From Actinomycetes bacterium (GTDB lineage Bacteria > Actinomycetota > Acidimicrobiia > Spongiisociales > UBA5794), in contig JAMBLK010000342.1 of the NCBI GenBank assembly GCA_023336855.1, positions 1 to 5,586 of the forward strand: 5,586 nt of DNA, written 5' to 3'. The position numbers and the translations under genes are program-made. This document shows, piece by piece, positions 1-4,821 of this stretch (position 1 is the stretch's first letter; each line of letters starts with the position of its first letter). The notes under the pieces are model-generated. The model did not search any database and was not told the origin of the DNA. It saw only the letters and a program-made list of their open reading frames with translations.

Positions 1-260
1 GCAGCGATGTACGACGCTCTCGCCACCGGAGTATCGCCTTGGGCCACTGCATTGACTTGTGCAGGAAGGTTTCCGATGACGCTTGTCACCTGGTCGACGA
101 ACGGCGTGCCTTCGAGTTGGCTGATCACGGTCAGCATGATGAACGGGATGACTACGAAGAAGAGGCTCGCCATGATTAAGAGGGGAATCCAGTAGTCCTT
201 GCTCTTGAAGAGGCGGCGCAGATCCGCTCCGGCGATCGCACGGACATGACTCCACCTCAC
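1..260 (-). CDS. ABC-2 type exporter permease, N-terminal part (runs off left edge)
   Basis: This is the membrane subunit of an ABC exporter; the first 86 residues are visible and the rest lies beyond base 1. The GTG start at 260-258 overlaps the TGA of the ATPase gene (GTGA), and a strong Shine-Dalgarno GGAGGAG at 272-266 sits five bases upstream, which decides the start. The N-terminus is short, basic and presumably cytoplasmic (RWSHVRAIAGADLRRLFKSK). One clear membrane helix follows at about residues 24-47 (WIPLLIMASLFFVVIPFIML), then a more polar stretch that would be the extracytoplasmic domain. A first helix followed by a large loop is common in ABC-2 permeases of the NatB/CcmB-like kind. 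Translational coupling to the ATPase implies one transporter. The substrate cannot be read from this fragment. The role as partner permease rests on context plus the helix pattern rather than on a diagnostic motif. Confidence 0.8.
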   Translation of the reverse strand, partial: MRWSHVRAIAGADLRRLFKSKDYWIPLLIMASLFFVVIPFIMLTVISQLEGTPFVDQVTSVIGNLPAQVNAVAQGDTPVARASYIA

Positions 261-1189
261 GACGGCTCCTCCGGGGTAGTCCGCTGCATCGCGAAGTAGA
301 GCTCTTCGAGAGACGGCATGATCGGCTCGACTCTCGTGAGCCGTACTCCGTCGCGAACGAGTTCTGCGATCAGATCGGGAAGTGTGTCGTGATCGGCGAG
401 CGTGGCATGAACGGCCCCATTCCATGACACGGACACAACTCCATGTCGGTCGGCGATCGACTCGAGGGTGGCGCGGTCCTCAGCGTCGAAGAGGACGACG
501 GGGTCGGCGAGGTAGCGGCCGGTGAGCTCCTCGGGTGATCCCGAAATCCGCGCGTGGCCGTTGTTCATCAGGACGATCTGATCGGCGATTCCCTCAGCCT
601 CGTGGAGGAGGTGTGTGCACAACACGATCGTTCGACCGCGACCGGCGAGCTCGCGGATCAACTCGAGGACGTTGCGCGATGATTCCGGATCCAGGCCGGC
701 CGTGGGTTCGTCGAGGAGGAGGACCTCGGGGTCATGGATGACCGACCGGGCCAGCGCGAGGCGGGTTCGCATCCCCGTTGAGTAGCCGCCGACTTCCTGG
801 AGAAGAGCATGATCGATCGCAAATCGCTCAGCGGCATCGAGCGCAGCCCGCTCGCTTGCGCCGAAGATTTGTGCCGCGAATCGAAGATTCTCCCAGCCGG
901 TGAGTTGATCGTAGAAAGCGGGCTTCGGTGGGACGATGCCGACACGCCGACGAACCTCGTCCCCATCGACCTTGGGATGGAGGCCGAGCACTTCGATGTC
1001 GCCGCGATCGGCCACGAGGGCACCCGTGGCAAGGCGGACCGTGGTGGTCTTTCCTGCCCCGTTCGGGCCGAGAAGGACCGTCACCGCACCGGTCGGAGCC
1101 TCGAAGTCGAGGGCTTCGACGGCGCGAACGGGCCCGAAGCTCTTCGAGACCGAGCCGAAGCGGATTGCGAATTCCATCTCAGATGTCAT
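257..1189 (-). CDS. ABC transporter ATP-binding protein (DrrA/NatA/CcmA-like exporter ATPase)
   Basis: This 310-residue cytoplasmic ATPase would power the permease encoded immediately downstream. Numbered from the chosen start, it shows Walker A GPNGAGKTT at 41-49, an ABC signature in the variant form YSTGM at 136-140, Walker B VLLLDEP at 156-162, the D-loop AGLD at 164-167 and the switch histidine H193. After residue 230 comes an extra C-terminal domain ending VEPIMPSLEELYFAM, as in many drug, sodium or antibiotic exporter ATPases. The Q-loop position reads VPPKP (86-90), with proline where YLPQEP-type relatives have glutamine. An in-frame ATG at 1303 would add 38 arginine-rich residues and overlap the SRAP start, so it is unlikely. 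ATG 1189 is preferred, with ATG 1177 as the alternative. No Shine-Dalgarno is evident at either, but a TAGCGT hexamer lies 8 bases before 1189, so the mRNA may be leaderless. The transported substrate is unknown. Confidence 0.93.
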   Translation of the reverse strand: MTSEMEFAIRFGSVSKSFGPVRAVEALDFEAPTGAVTVLLGPNGAGKTTTVRLATGALVADRGDIEVLGLHPKVDGDEVRRRVGIVPPKPAFYDQLTGWENLRFAAQIFGASERAALDAAERFAIDHALLQEVGGYSTGMRTRLALARSVIHDPEVLLLDEPTAGLDPESSRNVLELIRELAGRGRTIVLCTHLLHEAEGIADQIVLMNNGHARISGSPEELTGRYLADPVVLFDAEDRATLESIADRHGVVSVSWNGAVHATLADHDTLPDLIAELVRDGVRLTRVEPIMPSLEELYFAMQRTTPEEPS

Positions 1190-1197
1190 CGGCTCGG

Positions 1198-1203
1198 ACG
1201 CTA
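1198..1203 (-). promoter_or_regulatory. Possible -10 box (TAGCGT) of the ABC operon
   Basis: On the minus strand TAGCGT fits the actinobacterial TANNNT -10 pattern and ends 8 bases before the ATG at 1189, the spacing expected when transcription starts at the start codon. No recognisable -35 hexamer lies 16-18 bases upstream; that place is occupied by a hairpin-forming repeat. Matches to TANNNT are frequent by chance, so support comes mainly from position and the absence of a ribosome binding site. Confidence 0.3.
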
Positions 1204-1221
1204 CCCAACCTGAACGCTTAG

Positions 1222-1244
1222 GAGACCCACCATTCCGTGGGCTC
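1222..1244. repeat. Imperfect inverted repeat in the divergent intergenic region
   Basis: The arms GAG-A-CCCAC and GTGGG-CTC pair over 8 bases with a single bulged A at 1225 and a 6-base loop (CATTCC). It lies about 19 bases upstream of the candidate -10 of the ABC operon, over the expected -35 region, so an operator or a small hairpin is possible. It is not followed by a T-run and does not look like a terminator. Confidence 0.4.
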
Positions 1245-1263
1245 GCTGCGCCATATAGGACGT

Positions 1264-1282
1264 CGCGTACCCTGGGTACGCG
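1264..1282. promoter_or_regulatory. Perfect 9+9 palindrome, candidate operator of the SRAP gene
   Basis: CGCGTACCC-T-GGGTACGCG is a perfect inverted repeat of 9 bases on each side of one central base. It ends 6 bases before the candidate -10 hexamer of the SRAP gene and so covers the -35 region. A one-base centre suits a homodimeric DNA-binding protein better than an RNA hairpin. It does not match the actinobacterial SOS box (GAAC-N4-GTTC), so LexA control is not indicated. The regulator is unknown. Confidence 0.5.
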
Positions 1283-1288
1283 TTGGCG

Positions 1289-1294
1289 TAGGAT
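1289..1294 (+). promoter_or_regulatory. Candidate -10 box (TAGGAT) giving a leaderless SRAP mRNA
   Basis: TAGGAT fits the TANNNT -10 pattern and is followed by exactly 7 bases before the ATG at 1302. There is no Shine-Dalgarno in those bases, so transcription probably begins at or next to the start codon. There is no good TTGACA-like -35; the palindrome at 1264-1282 occupies that place. Confidence 0.5.
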
Positions 1295-1301
1295 CGGACG
1301 C

Positions 1302-1988
1302 ATGTGCGGACGCTTCGTTCAGACCCAGGAAGCCGAGAACTACGGTGCCTACTTCTCGGTCGACGTGATCAGGACCGACGCCGTTCTCCGTTCATGGAAC
1401 GTCGCTCCGACCAAGCAGATCTACGCCGTGGCCGAGCACGAGGGTGAGCGCCAGCTCGGCACGTTCGGTTGGGGACTGTTGCCATTCTGGGCAAAGGACC
1501 GCAAGATCGGAGCACGCCTGATCAACGCCAGGGTCGAGACCGCAGCAGAGAAGCCGGCGTTCCGGGACTCGTTCACCGCCCGCCGGTGCATCATCCCGGC
1601 GGAGGGCTTCTACGAGTGGGAGCCGAAGGACCGCGGCAAACTCCCCCATTACTTCTTCGATCCCGGCCGGCGACCGCTCGCCCTTGCCGGGCTTTGGTCT
1701 TCCTGGAAGGACCCCGACTCCGGCGAGCGGATCCGGACCTGCACGATCCTCACCACCGAGGCGAATGACGTCGTCCAGCCGATCCATGATCGGATGCCGG
1801 TGATCCTCTCGGACACGATGTGGGATCCGTGGCTCGATCCCGAGATCAGGGATGTTGAGATCATCAGTGACCTTCTGACAGCAACAGTCCGTCCGGATCT
1901 CGCCGAGCACGCCGTATCGACACTCGTCAACCGGGTCGCCAACGACATTCCCGAACTGATCGTGCCACTCGAGACCGGAGCTGTGTAG
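1302..1988 (+). CDS. SRAP domain protein (YedK/HMCES-type abasic-site shield)
   Basis: The product is 228 residues, close to E. coli YedK (about 222). SRAP proteins recognise abasic sites in single-stranded DNA and form a thiazolidine DNA-protein crosslink through the N-terminal cysteine, shielding the lesion from cleavage and error-prone bypass. The start is fixed by this chemistry: the protein must begin Met-Cys, and here it begins MCGRFVQ with Cys2 exposed once Met1 is removed. Further family residues are in place: WNVAPT at 32-37, N75 and R77 in LINARVET, E105 in EGFYEW, and H162 in IHDRMPV, matching the known YedK active-site residues C2, N75, E105 and H160. An open frame continues upstream to 936, but that stretch is antisense to the ATPase gene and is not coding. 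The gene is divergent from the ABC operon, has its own likely leaderless promoter, and converges with the small membrane protein gene downstream. Confidence 0.97.
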   Translation: MCGRFVQTQEAENYGAYFSVDVIRTDAVLRSWNVAPTKQIYAVAEHEGERQLGTFGWGLLPFWAKDRKIGARLINARVETAAEKPAFRDSFTARRCIIPAEGFYEWEPKDRGKLPHYFFDPGRRPLALAGLWSSWKDPDSGERIRTCTILTTEANDVVQPIHDRMPVILSDTMWDPWLDPEIRDVEIISDLLTATVRPDLAEHAVSTLVNRVANDIPELIVPLETGAV

Positions 1989-2011
1989 GCGTCAGACGGT
2001 TGGTCTCGTGT

Positions 2012-2179
2012 TCAGTGAATGGCTCTCAGGGCCATGAGGGCCACCAGCAGAATCGTCAGTCCGATGACCAGGAGGCGGACGTCTCGATTGCGGCGAGTTA
2101 CGACGAGGCCAACAGTTCCGGCGGTCAGCACGAGACCGAACTGAAGGGCCACACCAGCATCTGTAGCTGGGAGGAGCAC
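2012..2179 (-). CDS. Small two-helix membrane protein, hypothetical
   Basis: This is an unrecognised 55-residue protein. It has two hydrophobic helices, about residues 8-28 (GVALQFGLVLTAGTVGLVV) and 36-52 (LLVIGLTILLVALMALR), joined by a short basic hairpin (TRRNRDVR at 28-35). By the positive-inside rule the loop would be cytoplasmic and both ends outside. The GTG at 2179-2177 is preferred because AGGGGTGATC (2192-2183), complementary to much of the 16S rRNA 3' tail, ends its core 8 bases upstream. An in-frame GTG at 2188 lies inside that site and would add three residues (MID). The frame is closed upstream by TGA, so no longer protein is possible. It ends 23 bases from the stop of the convergent SRAP gene and is divergent from tdh. 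A stress-membrane or accessory peptide is conceivable, but no function can be assigned. Confidence 0.65.
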   Translation of the reverse strand: MLLPATDAGVALQFGLVLTAGTVGLVVTRRNRDVRLLVIGLTILLVALMALRAIH

Positions 2180-2182
2180 ATC

Positions 2183-2192
2183 GATCACCCCT
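2183..2192 (-). promoter_or_regulatory. Extended Shine-Dalgarno of the small membrane protein gene
   Basis: Minus-strand AGGGGTGATC matches the anti-Shine-Dalgarno complement GGAGGTGATC at 8 of 10 positions, with an unbroken GGTGATC. The core lies 8 bases before GTG 2179. It decides the start codon and contrasts with the apparently leaderless neighbours. Confidence 0.55.
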
Positions 2193-2212
2193 GAGGAACG
2201 CGCGAACGGCCC

Positions 2213-2228
2213 TGTTCATGCCGGAACA
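2213..2228. promoter_or_regulatory. Inverted repeat TGTTC-N6-GAACA upstream of tdh
   Basis: The 5-base arms are separated by ATGCCG. With one bulged T the pairing extends outward through CCC/GGG (about 2210-2232). The right arm lies where the -35 of tdh would fall relative to the candidate -10 at 2247-2252, so a repressor or activator site is plausible. It is not the SOS box, which has the arms in the opposite order. The short arms make chance occurrence possible. Confidence 0.3.
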
Positions 2229-2246
2229 TGGGACTCCGCGCCGTAA

Positions 2247-2252
2247 TACGCT
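2247..2252 (+). promoter_or_regulatory. Candidate -10 box (TACGCT) giving a leaderless tdh mRNA
   Basis: TACGCT fits TANNNT and is followed by 7 bases (GTGGCCT) before ATG 2260, the same spacing as at the SRAP gene. No Shine-Dalgarno is present. It also argues for ATG 2260 as the tdh start rather than the in-frame ATG at 2218, which would lie upstream of the transcript start. Confidence 0.45.
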
Positions 2253-2259
2253 GTGGCCT

Positions 2260-3318
2260 ATGCGCGCACTACGGAAGCTCGGCCCGGGTTCTGGTTTCGA
2301 TCTGGTTGACATCCCGATCCCAGAGGTGGGTCCGGACGAAGTTCTCATCGAGGTCCGTGCGACGTCGATCTGCGGCACCGACCTCCACATCTACGAGTGG
2401 AATCCGTGGGCCGCCGATCACGTGTCTCCCCCGATCACGGTCGGGCACGAACTGACCGGCGTGGTCGTGGATCGGGGCGCCAACGTGACCGAACCGGAGA
2501 TCGGGCAGCTCGTCTCCGCGGAGTCACACGTCGTCTGCAACATCTGTGCGTGGTGCCGGACAGGCCAGGGTCATCTCTGCCCGAAGACGCAGATCCTCGG
2601 TGTCCATCGTGACGGTGCTTACGCAGAGTACGTTGTGGTGCCCGCCCAGAATGCGTGGCCTGATCCCCCGAACATGCCGTTGTCGGTTGCCTCGCTCCAG
2701 GAGAACTTCGGGAACGCCGTTCACACTGCAACGGTTCCATCGGTCGCTGGGCGCAAGGTGCTCGTCACCGGTTCCGGCCCCGTTGGAGCGATGGCGATCG
2801 CCGTCGCCAAGGCGCTCGGAGCGAGAGCCGTCTACGCGACCGACATCTCCGACTACCGGCTCGACCTCGCGACGACGATGGGAGCCGACCGGACCATCAA
2901 CCCGCTCCGCGAAGACGTCGCCGCCGTCATTGACGAGGCCACCGACGGGGAAGGGGTCGACGTTCTTCTTGAGATGTCCGGGGCACCGTCGGCGCTCGAA
3001 GCCGGCTTCGCGTCTTTGAAACCCGGTGGCGAGGCGGCGCTTCTGGGACTCACGTCGGAGAAGTTCCCGTTCGACATCGACGACAACATCATCTTCAAGG
3101 GCGCCACGGTATACGGCATCGTCGGGCGGCGGCTCTGGCAGACATGGCTCGAGATGCGAGGACTGATCCGTTCCGGCGCCGTCGATCTTGCCCCGGTGAT
3201 CACACACCGGTTCTCTCTCGACGACTATGAGAAGGCGTTCAAACTCATGCAATCGGGTGAATGCGGCAAGGTCATCATGTTCCCGGATCCGACCTACGCC
3301 GACGGACCCCTGAGCTGA
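2260..3318 (+). CDS. tdh: L-threonine 3-dehydrogenase (zinc, NAD-dependent)
   Basis: This cytoplasmic medium-chain dehydrogenase has 352 residues (E. coli Tdh has 341). It oxidises L-threonine with NAD+ to 2-amino-3-ketobutyrate, the first step of threonine breakdown to glycine and acetyl-CoA. Numbered from ATG 2260, it shows the catalytic zinc and relay region SICGTDLHIY with C38, T40 and H43, GHE with H63-E64, and H90. The structural zinc cysteines are C93, C96, C99 and C107. QENFGNAVHTA at 147-157 carries E148, in the position of the glutamate zinc ligand of archaeal Tdh enzymes, where E. coli has DPFGNAVHTA. The Rossmann loop GSGPVG is at 171-176 with an acidic D195 favouring NAD, followed by MSGAPSA and IITHRFSLDD-like blocks near the C-terminus. 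The start was chosen because MRALRKL aligns with the E. coli N-terminus MKALSKL; an ATG at 2218 would add 14 unrelated residues. It is followed by kbl after 10 bases. Confidence 0.95.
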   Translation: MRALRKLGPGSGFDLVDIPIPEVGPDEVLIEVRATSICGTDLHIYEWNPWAADHVSPPITVGHELTGVVVDRGANVTEPEIGQLVSAESHVVCNICAWCRTGQGHLCPKTQILGVHRDGAYAEYVVVPAQNAWPDPPNMPLSVASLQENFGNAVHTATVPSVAGRKVLVTGSGPVGAMAIAVAKALGARAVYATDISDYRLDLATTMGADRTINPLREDVAAVIDEATDGEGVDVLLEMSGAPSALEAGFASLKPGGEAALLGLTSEKFPFDIDDNIIFKGATVYGIVGRRLWQTWLEMRGLIRSGAVDLAPVITHRFSLDDYEKAFKLMQSGECGKVIMFPDPTYADGPLS

Positions 3319-3328
3319 CGGAGGCACC

Positions 3329-4519
3329 ATGACCGAGAAAACCGCATTTGTCCGCGACGAGGTCCAGGCGCTCAAAGACCAGGGCCTCTACAACACGATC
3401 CGCACGATCGATGGCCCCCAGGGGGCGCATCTGACCGTCAACGGACAGAAGGTCTTGAACTTCTGCTCGAACAACTACCTGGGCCTCGCCAACGATCCGC
3501 GGCTTATCGAAGCGGCGATCGCAGCGCTCAACCGCTACGGCGTTGGGCCCGGTGCCGTGAGAACCATTGCCGGGACGATGACGATCCACACGGAACTCGA
3601 AGAGGCGCTCGCTCGATTCAAAGGCGTCGAGGCGACAATCTCCTTCCAGTCCGGTTTCGCGGCCAATCTGGCAGTGATCCCGGCGCTCGTTGGAGCGGGA
3701 GACGTCATCATCTCCGACGAGTTGAACCACGCGTCGATCGTCGATGGTGTGCGTCTTTCCAAAGCAGCGCGAAAGATCTACCCCCACAATGACGTCGGTG
3801 TCCTTCGCGAGCGCCTTGCTGAGGCCCGCGAGGAGGGTGCGAACCAGATTCTCGTGATCACCGACGGGGTGTTCTCGATGGACGGAGATCTCGCACCGCT
3901 CGACCGGATCGTCGACGCTGCAGATGACTTCGACGCGATGGTGATGGTCGACGACGCCCATGGTGAAGGGGTCGTTGGTCGTGGCGGGCGTGGCATCGTC
4001 GATCACTTCGGTCTTCACGGACGAGTCGACGTCGAAGTCGGCACGATGTCGAAGGCATTCGGGGCTGTCGGCGGATACGTCGCCGGGTCTGAAGAACTGA
4101 TCGAATGGCTCCGGCAGCGCGGCCGACCGTTCTTGTTCTCGTCGGCCATCACGCCGTCGGACGTCGCCGCATGTGTCGCCTCGGTTGAGATTCTCGACAG
4201 TTCCACCGAACTCGTCGATCGACTCTGGTCCAATTCTGCGGCGTTCAAGGCAATGATGAGCGATGCCGGATTCGACATCGGCGTGAGTGAGACGCCGATC
4301 ACCCCCGTCATGCTCGGCGACGAACACCTCGCCCGGGAGTTCTCTCGCAAGCTGTTGGAGGAGCAGTCGGTCTTCGCGCAGGCGATCGCGTTCCCAACCG
4401 TCGCTCGTGGCAAGGCACGGATCCGGGTCATGATCTCGGCAGCCCACAGTGCAGAGGACCTCGAGATGGGTGCAGCGTCATTCGTCGCCGCCGGCCGTGA
4501 ACTCGGTGTCGTGACCTGA
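3329..4519 (+). CDS. kbl: Glycine C-acetyltransferase (2-amino-3-ketobutyrate CoA ligase)
   Basis: This cytoplasmic PLP enzyme of the alpha-oxoamine synthase family has 396 residues (E. coli Kbl has 398). It takes the unstable 2-amino-3-ketobutyrate made by Tdh and cleaves it with CoA to glycine and acetyl-CoA. Visible features are FCSNNYLGLA at 45-54, the RTIAGTMTIHTELE block at 78-91 typical of the family, SFQSGFAANL at 105-114, H134 (NHAS) which would stack on the PLP ring, DDAHGEG at 208-214 with D208 and H211, the PLP lysine K242 in TMSKAFGAVGGY, and R366 in IRVMISAAHS for the substrate carboxylate. The ATG has a GGAGG Shine-Dalgarno (3320-3324) four bases upstream and lies 10 bases after the tdh stop, so the two genes are almost certainly one operon. 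BioF (8-amino-7-oxononanoate synthase) is the main look-alike, but the neighbour tdh decides in favour of Kbl. Confidence 0.95.
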   Translation: MTEKTAFVRDEVQALKDQGLYNTIRTIDGPQGAHLTVNGQKVLNFCSNNYLGLANDPRLIEAAIAALNRYGVGPGAVRTIAGTMTIHTELEEALARFKGVEATISFQSGFAANLAVIPALVGAGDVIISDELNHASIVDGVRLSKAARKIYPHNDVGVLRERLAEAREEGANQILVITDGVFSMDGDLAPLDRIVDAADDFDAMVMVDDAHGEGVVGRGGRGIVDHFGLHGRVDVEVGTMSKAFGAVGGYVAGSEELIEWLRQRGRPFLFSSAITPSDVAACVASVEILDSSTELVDRLWSNSAAFKAMMSDAGFDIGVSETPITPVMLGDEHLAREFSRKLLEEQSVFAQAIAFPTVARGKARIRVMISAAHSAEDLEMGAASFVAAGRELGVVT

Positions 4520-4536
4520 CGTCGGCCGCTGTGGTC

Positions 4537-4554
4537 TCAATCGGCTCAGATTGA
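4537..4554. terminator. Weak hairpin after kbl
   Basis: TCAATC and GATTGA form a perfect 6-base stem around the loop GGCTCA, 17 bases after the kbl stop codon. The stem is AT-rich and is followed by a G-rich run rather than a T-run, so it would be at best a poor intrinsic terminator. Position is the main support. Confidence 0.25.
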
Positions 4555-4593
4555 TGTGGGGTGGGTTCGTTGTCGCCGTTCTGATCGGCTGTC

Positions 4594-4764
4594 GTGGTCT
4601 TCGGAGCCCCGTGGCCGGAGAACGACTCGGGACCCATGTTTCGCGTGATCATCGGGTTCCTTGCGTTGGCAGACATCGATCAATTGGACGAACGGATGAT
4701 CGCTGCAGGACGCCCGTTCAGGGTCTCCGCGGCGCTCGATGCGTGGGGCGAAGTCCCGAGATGA
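4594..4764 (+). CDS. Possible small hypothetical protein (56 residues)
   Basis: This is an unrecognised short frame between kbl and the flippase-like gene. From GTG 4594 it reads VVFGAPWPENDSGPMFRVII, then GFLALADIDQLDERMIAAGR, and ends ALDAWGEVPR. By hand count, G+C at codon positions 1, 2 and 3 is about 65, 49 and 75 percent, the profile of real genes in high-GC bacteria, and the composition is balanced rather than arginine- or proline-rich like the frames antisense to genes here. Against it, there is no Shine-Dalgarno before GTG 4594, and the alternative ATG 4636 (42 residues) also lacks a convincing one. An in-frame TGA at 4582 prevents extension upstream. It could be a true small protein or the remnant of a longer, broken gene. 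No function or domain is evident. It ends 57 bases before the next start. Confidence 0.35.
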   Translation: MVFGAPWPENDSGPMFRVIIGFLALADIDQLDERMIAAGRPFRVSAALDAWGEVPR

Positions 4765-4775
4765 AGCCACGACTT

Positions 4776-4789
4776 CGACGGAACCGTCG
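4776..4789. promoter_or_regulatory. Palindrome CGACGG-AA-CCGTCG upstream of the flippase-like gene
   Basis: A perfect 6+6 inverted repeat with a 2-base centre lies one base before a TAGATT hexamer that could serve as a -10 box. A short, tight palindrome beside a promoter suggests an operator, but 6-base arms in GC-rich DNA can arise by chance. Confidence 0.3.
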
Positions 4790-4790
4790 C

Positions 4791-4796
4791 TAGATT
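4791..4796 (+). promoter_or_regulatory. Candidate -10 box (TAGATT) of the flippase-like gene
   Basis: TAGATT fits TANNNT and would place the transcript start near 4803, giving a leader of roughly 20 bases that contains the GGGGGA ribosome binding site at 4808-4813. No clear -35 hexamer is seen. Support is positional only. Confidence 0.3.
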
Positions 4797-4821
4797 CAGA
4801 TATCGCTGGGGGATTACCGTC

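Noticed and set aside
936..1301. Upstream extension of the SRAP reading frame by 122 residues
   Set aside because: It is antisense to the ATPase gene, rich in R, S, T and P, and SRAP activity needs the Met-Cys N-terminus at 1302.
1190..1303. 38-residue N-terminal extension of the ABC ATPase
   Set aside because: It is arginine-rich, not like ABC domains, covers both intergenic repeats, and would overlap the SRAP start.
1302..1988. SRAP gene as part of a defence island
   Set aside because: Neighbours are an exporter, a small membrane protein and threonine catabolism; no nuclease, toxin, reverse transcriptase or mobile gene is present.
1989..2011. Bidirectional terminator between the converging SRAP and small-protein genes
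   Set aside because: Only a 4-base AGAC/GTCT pairing is visible, with no T-run; too weak to report.
2213..2228. SOS box at the tdh promoter
   Set aside because: The arms are GTTC then GAAC with a 6-base gap; the actinobacterial LexA site has GAAC-N4-GTTC.
1992..2390. 132-residue minus-strand frame over the small membrane protein and the tdh start
   Set aside because: It has arginine/serine/proline-rich shadow composition; a neighbouring frame on the same strand encodes the two-helix protein with a good ribosome binding site.
2524..3375. 283-residue minus-strand open frame
   Set aside because: It is antisense to tdh, whose family motifs are complete on the plus strand.
3275..4447. 390-residue minus-strand open frame
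   Set aside because: It is fully antisense to kbl, with a D/R/H-rich composition typical of a shadow of a high-GC gene and no recognisable motif.
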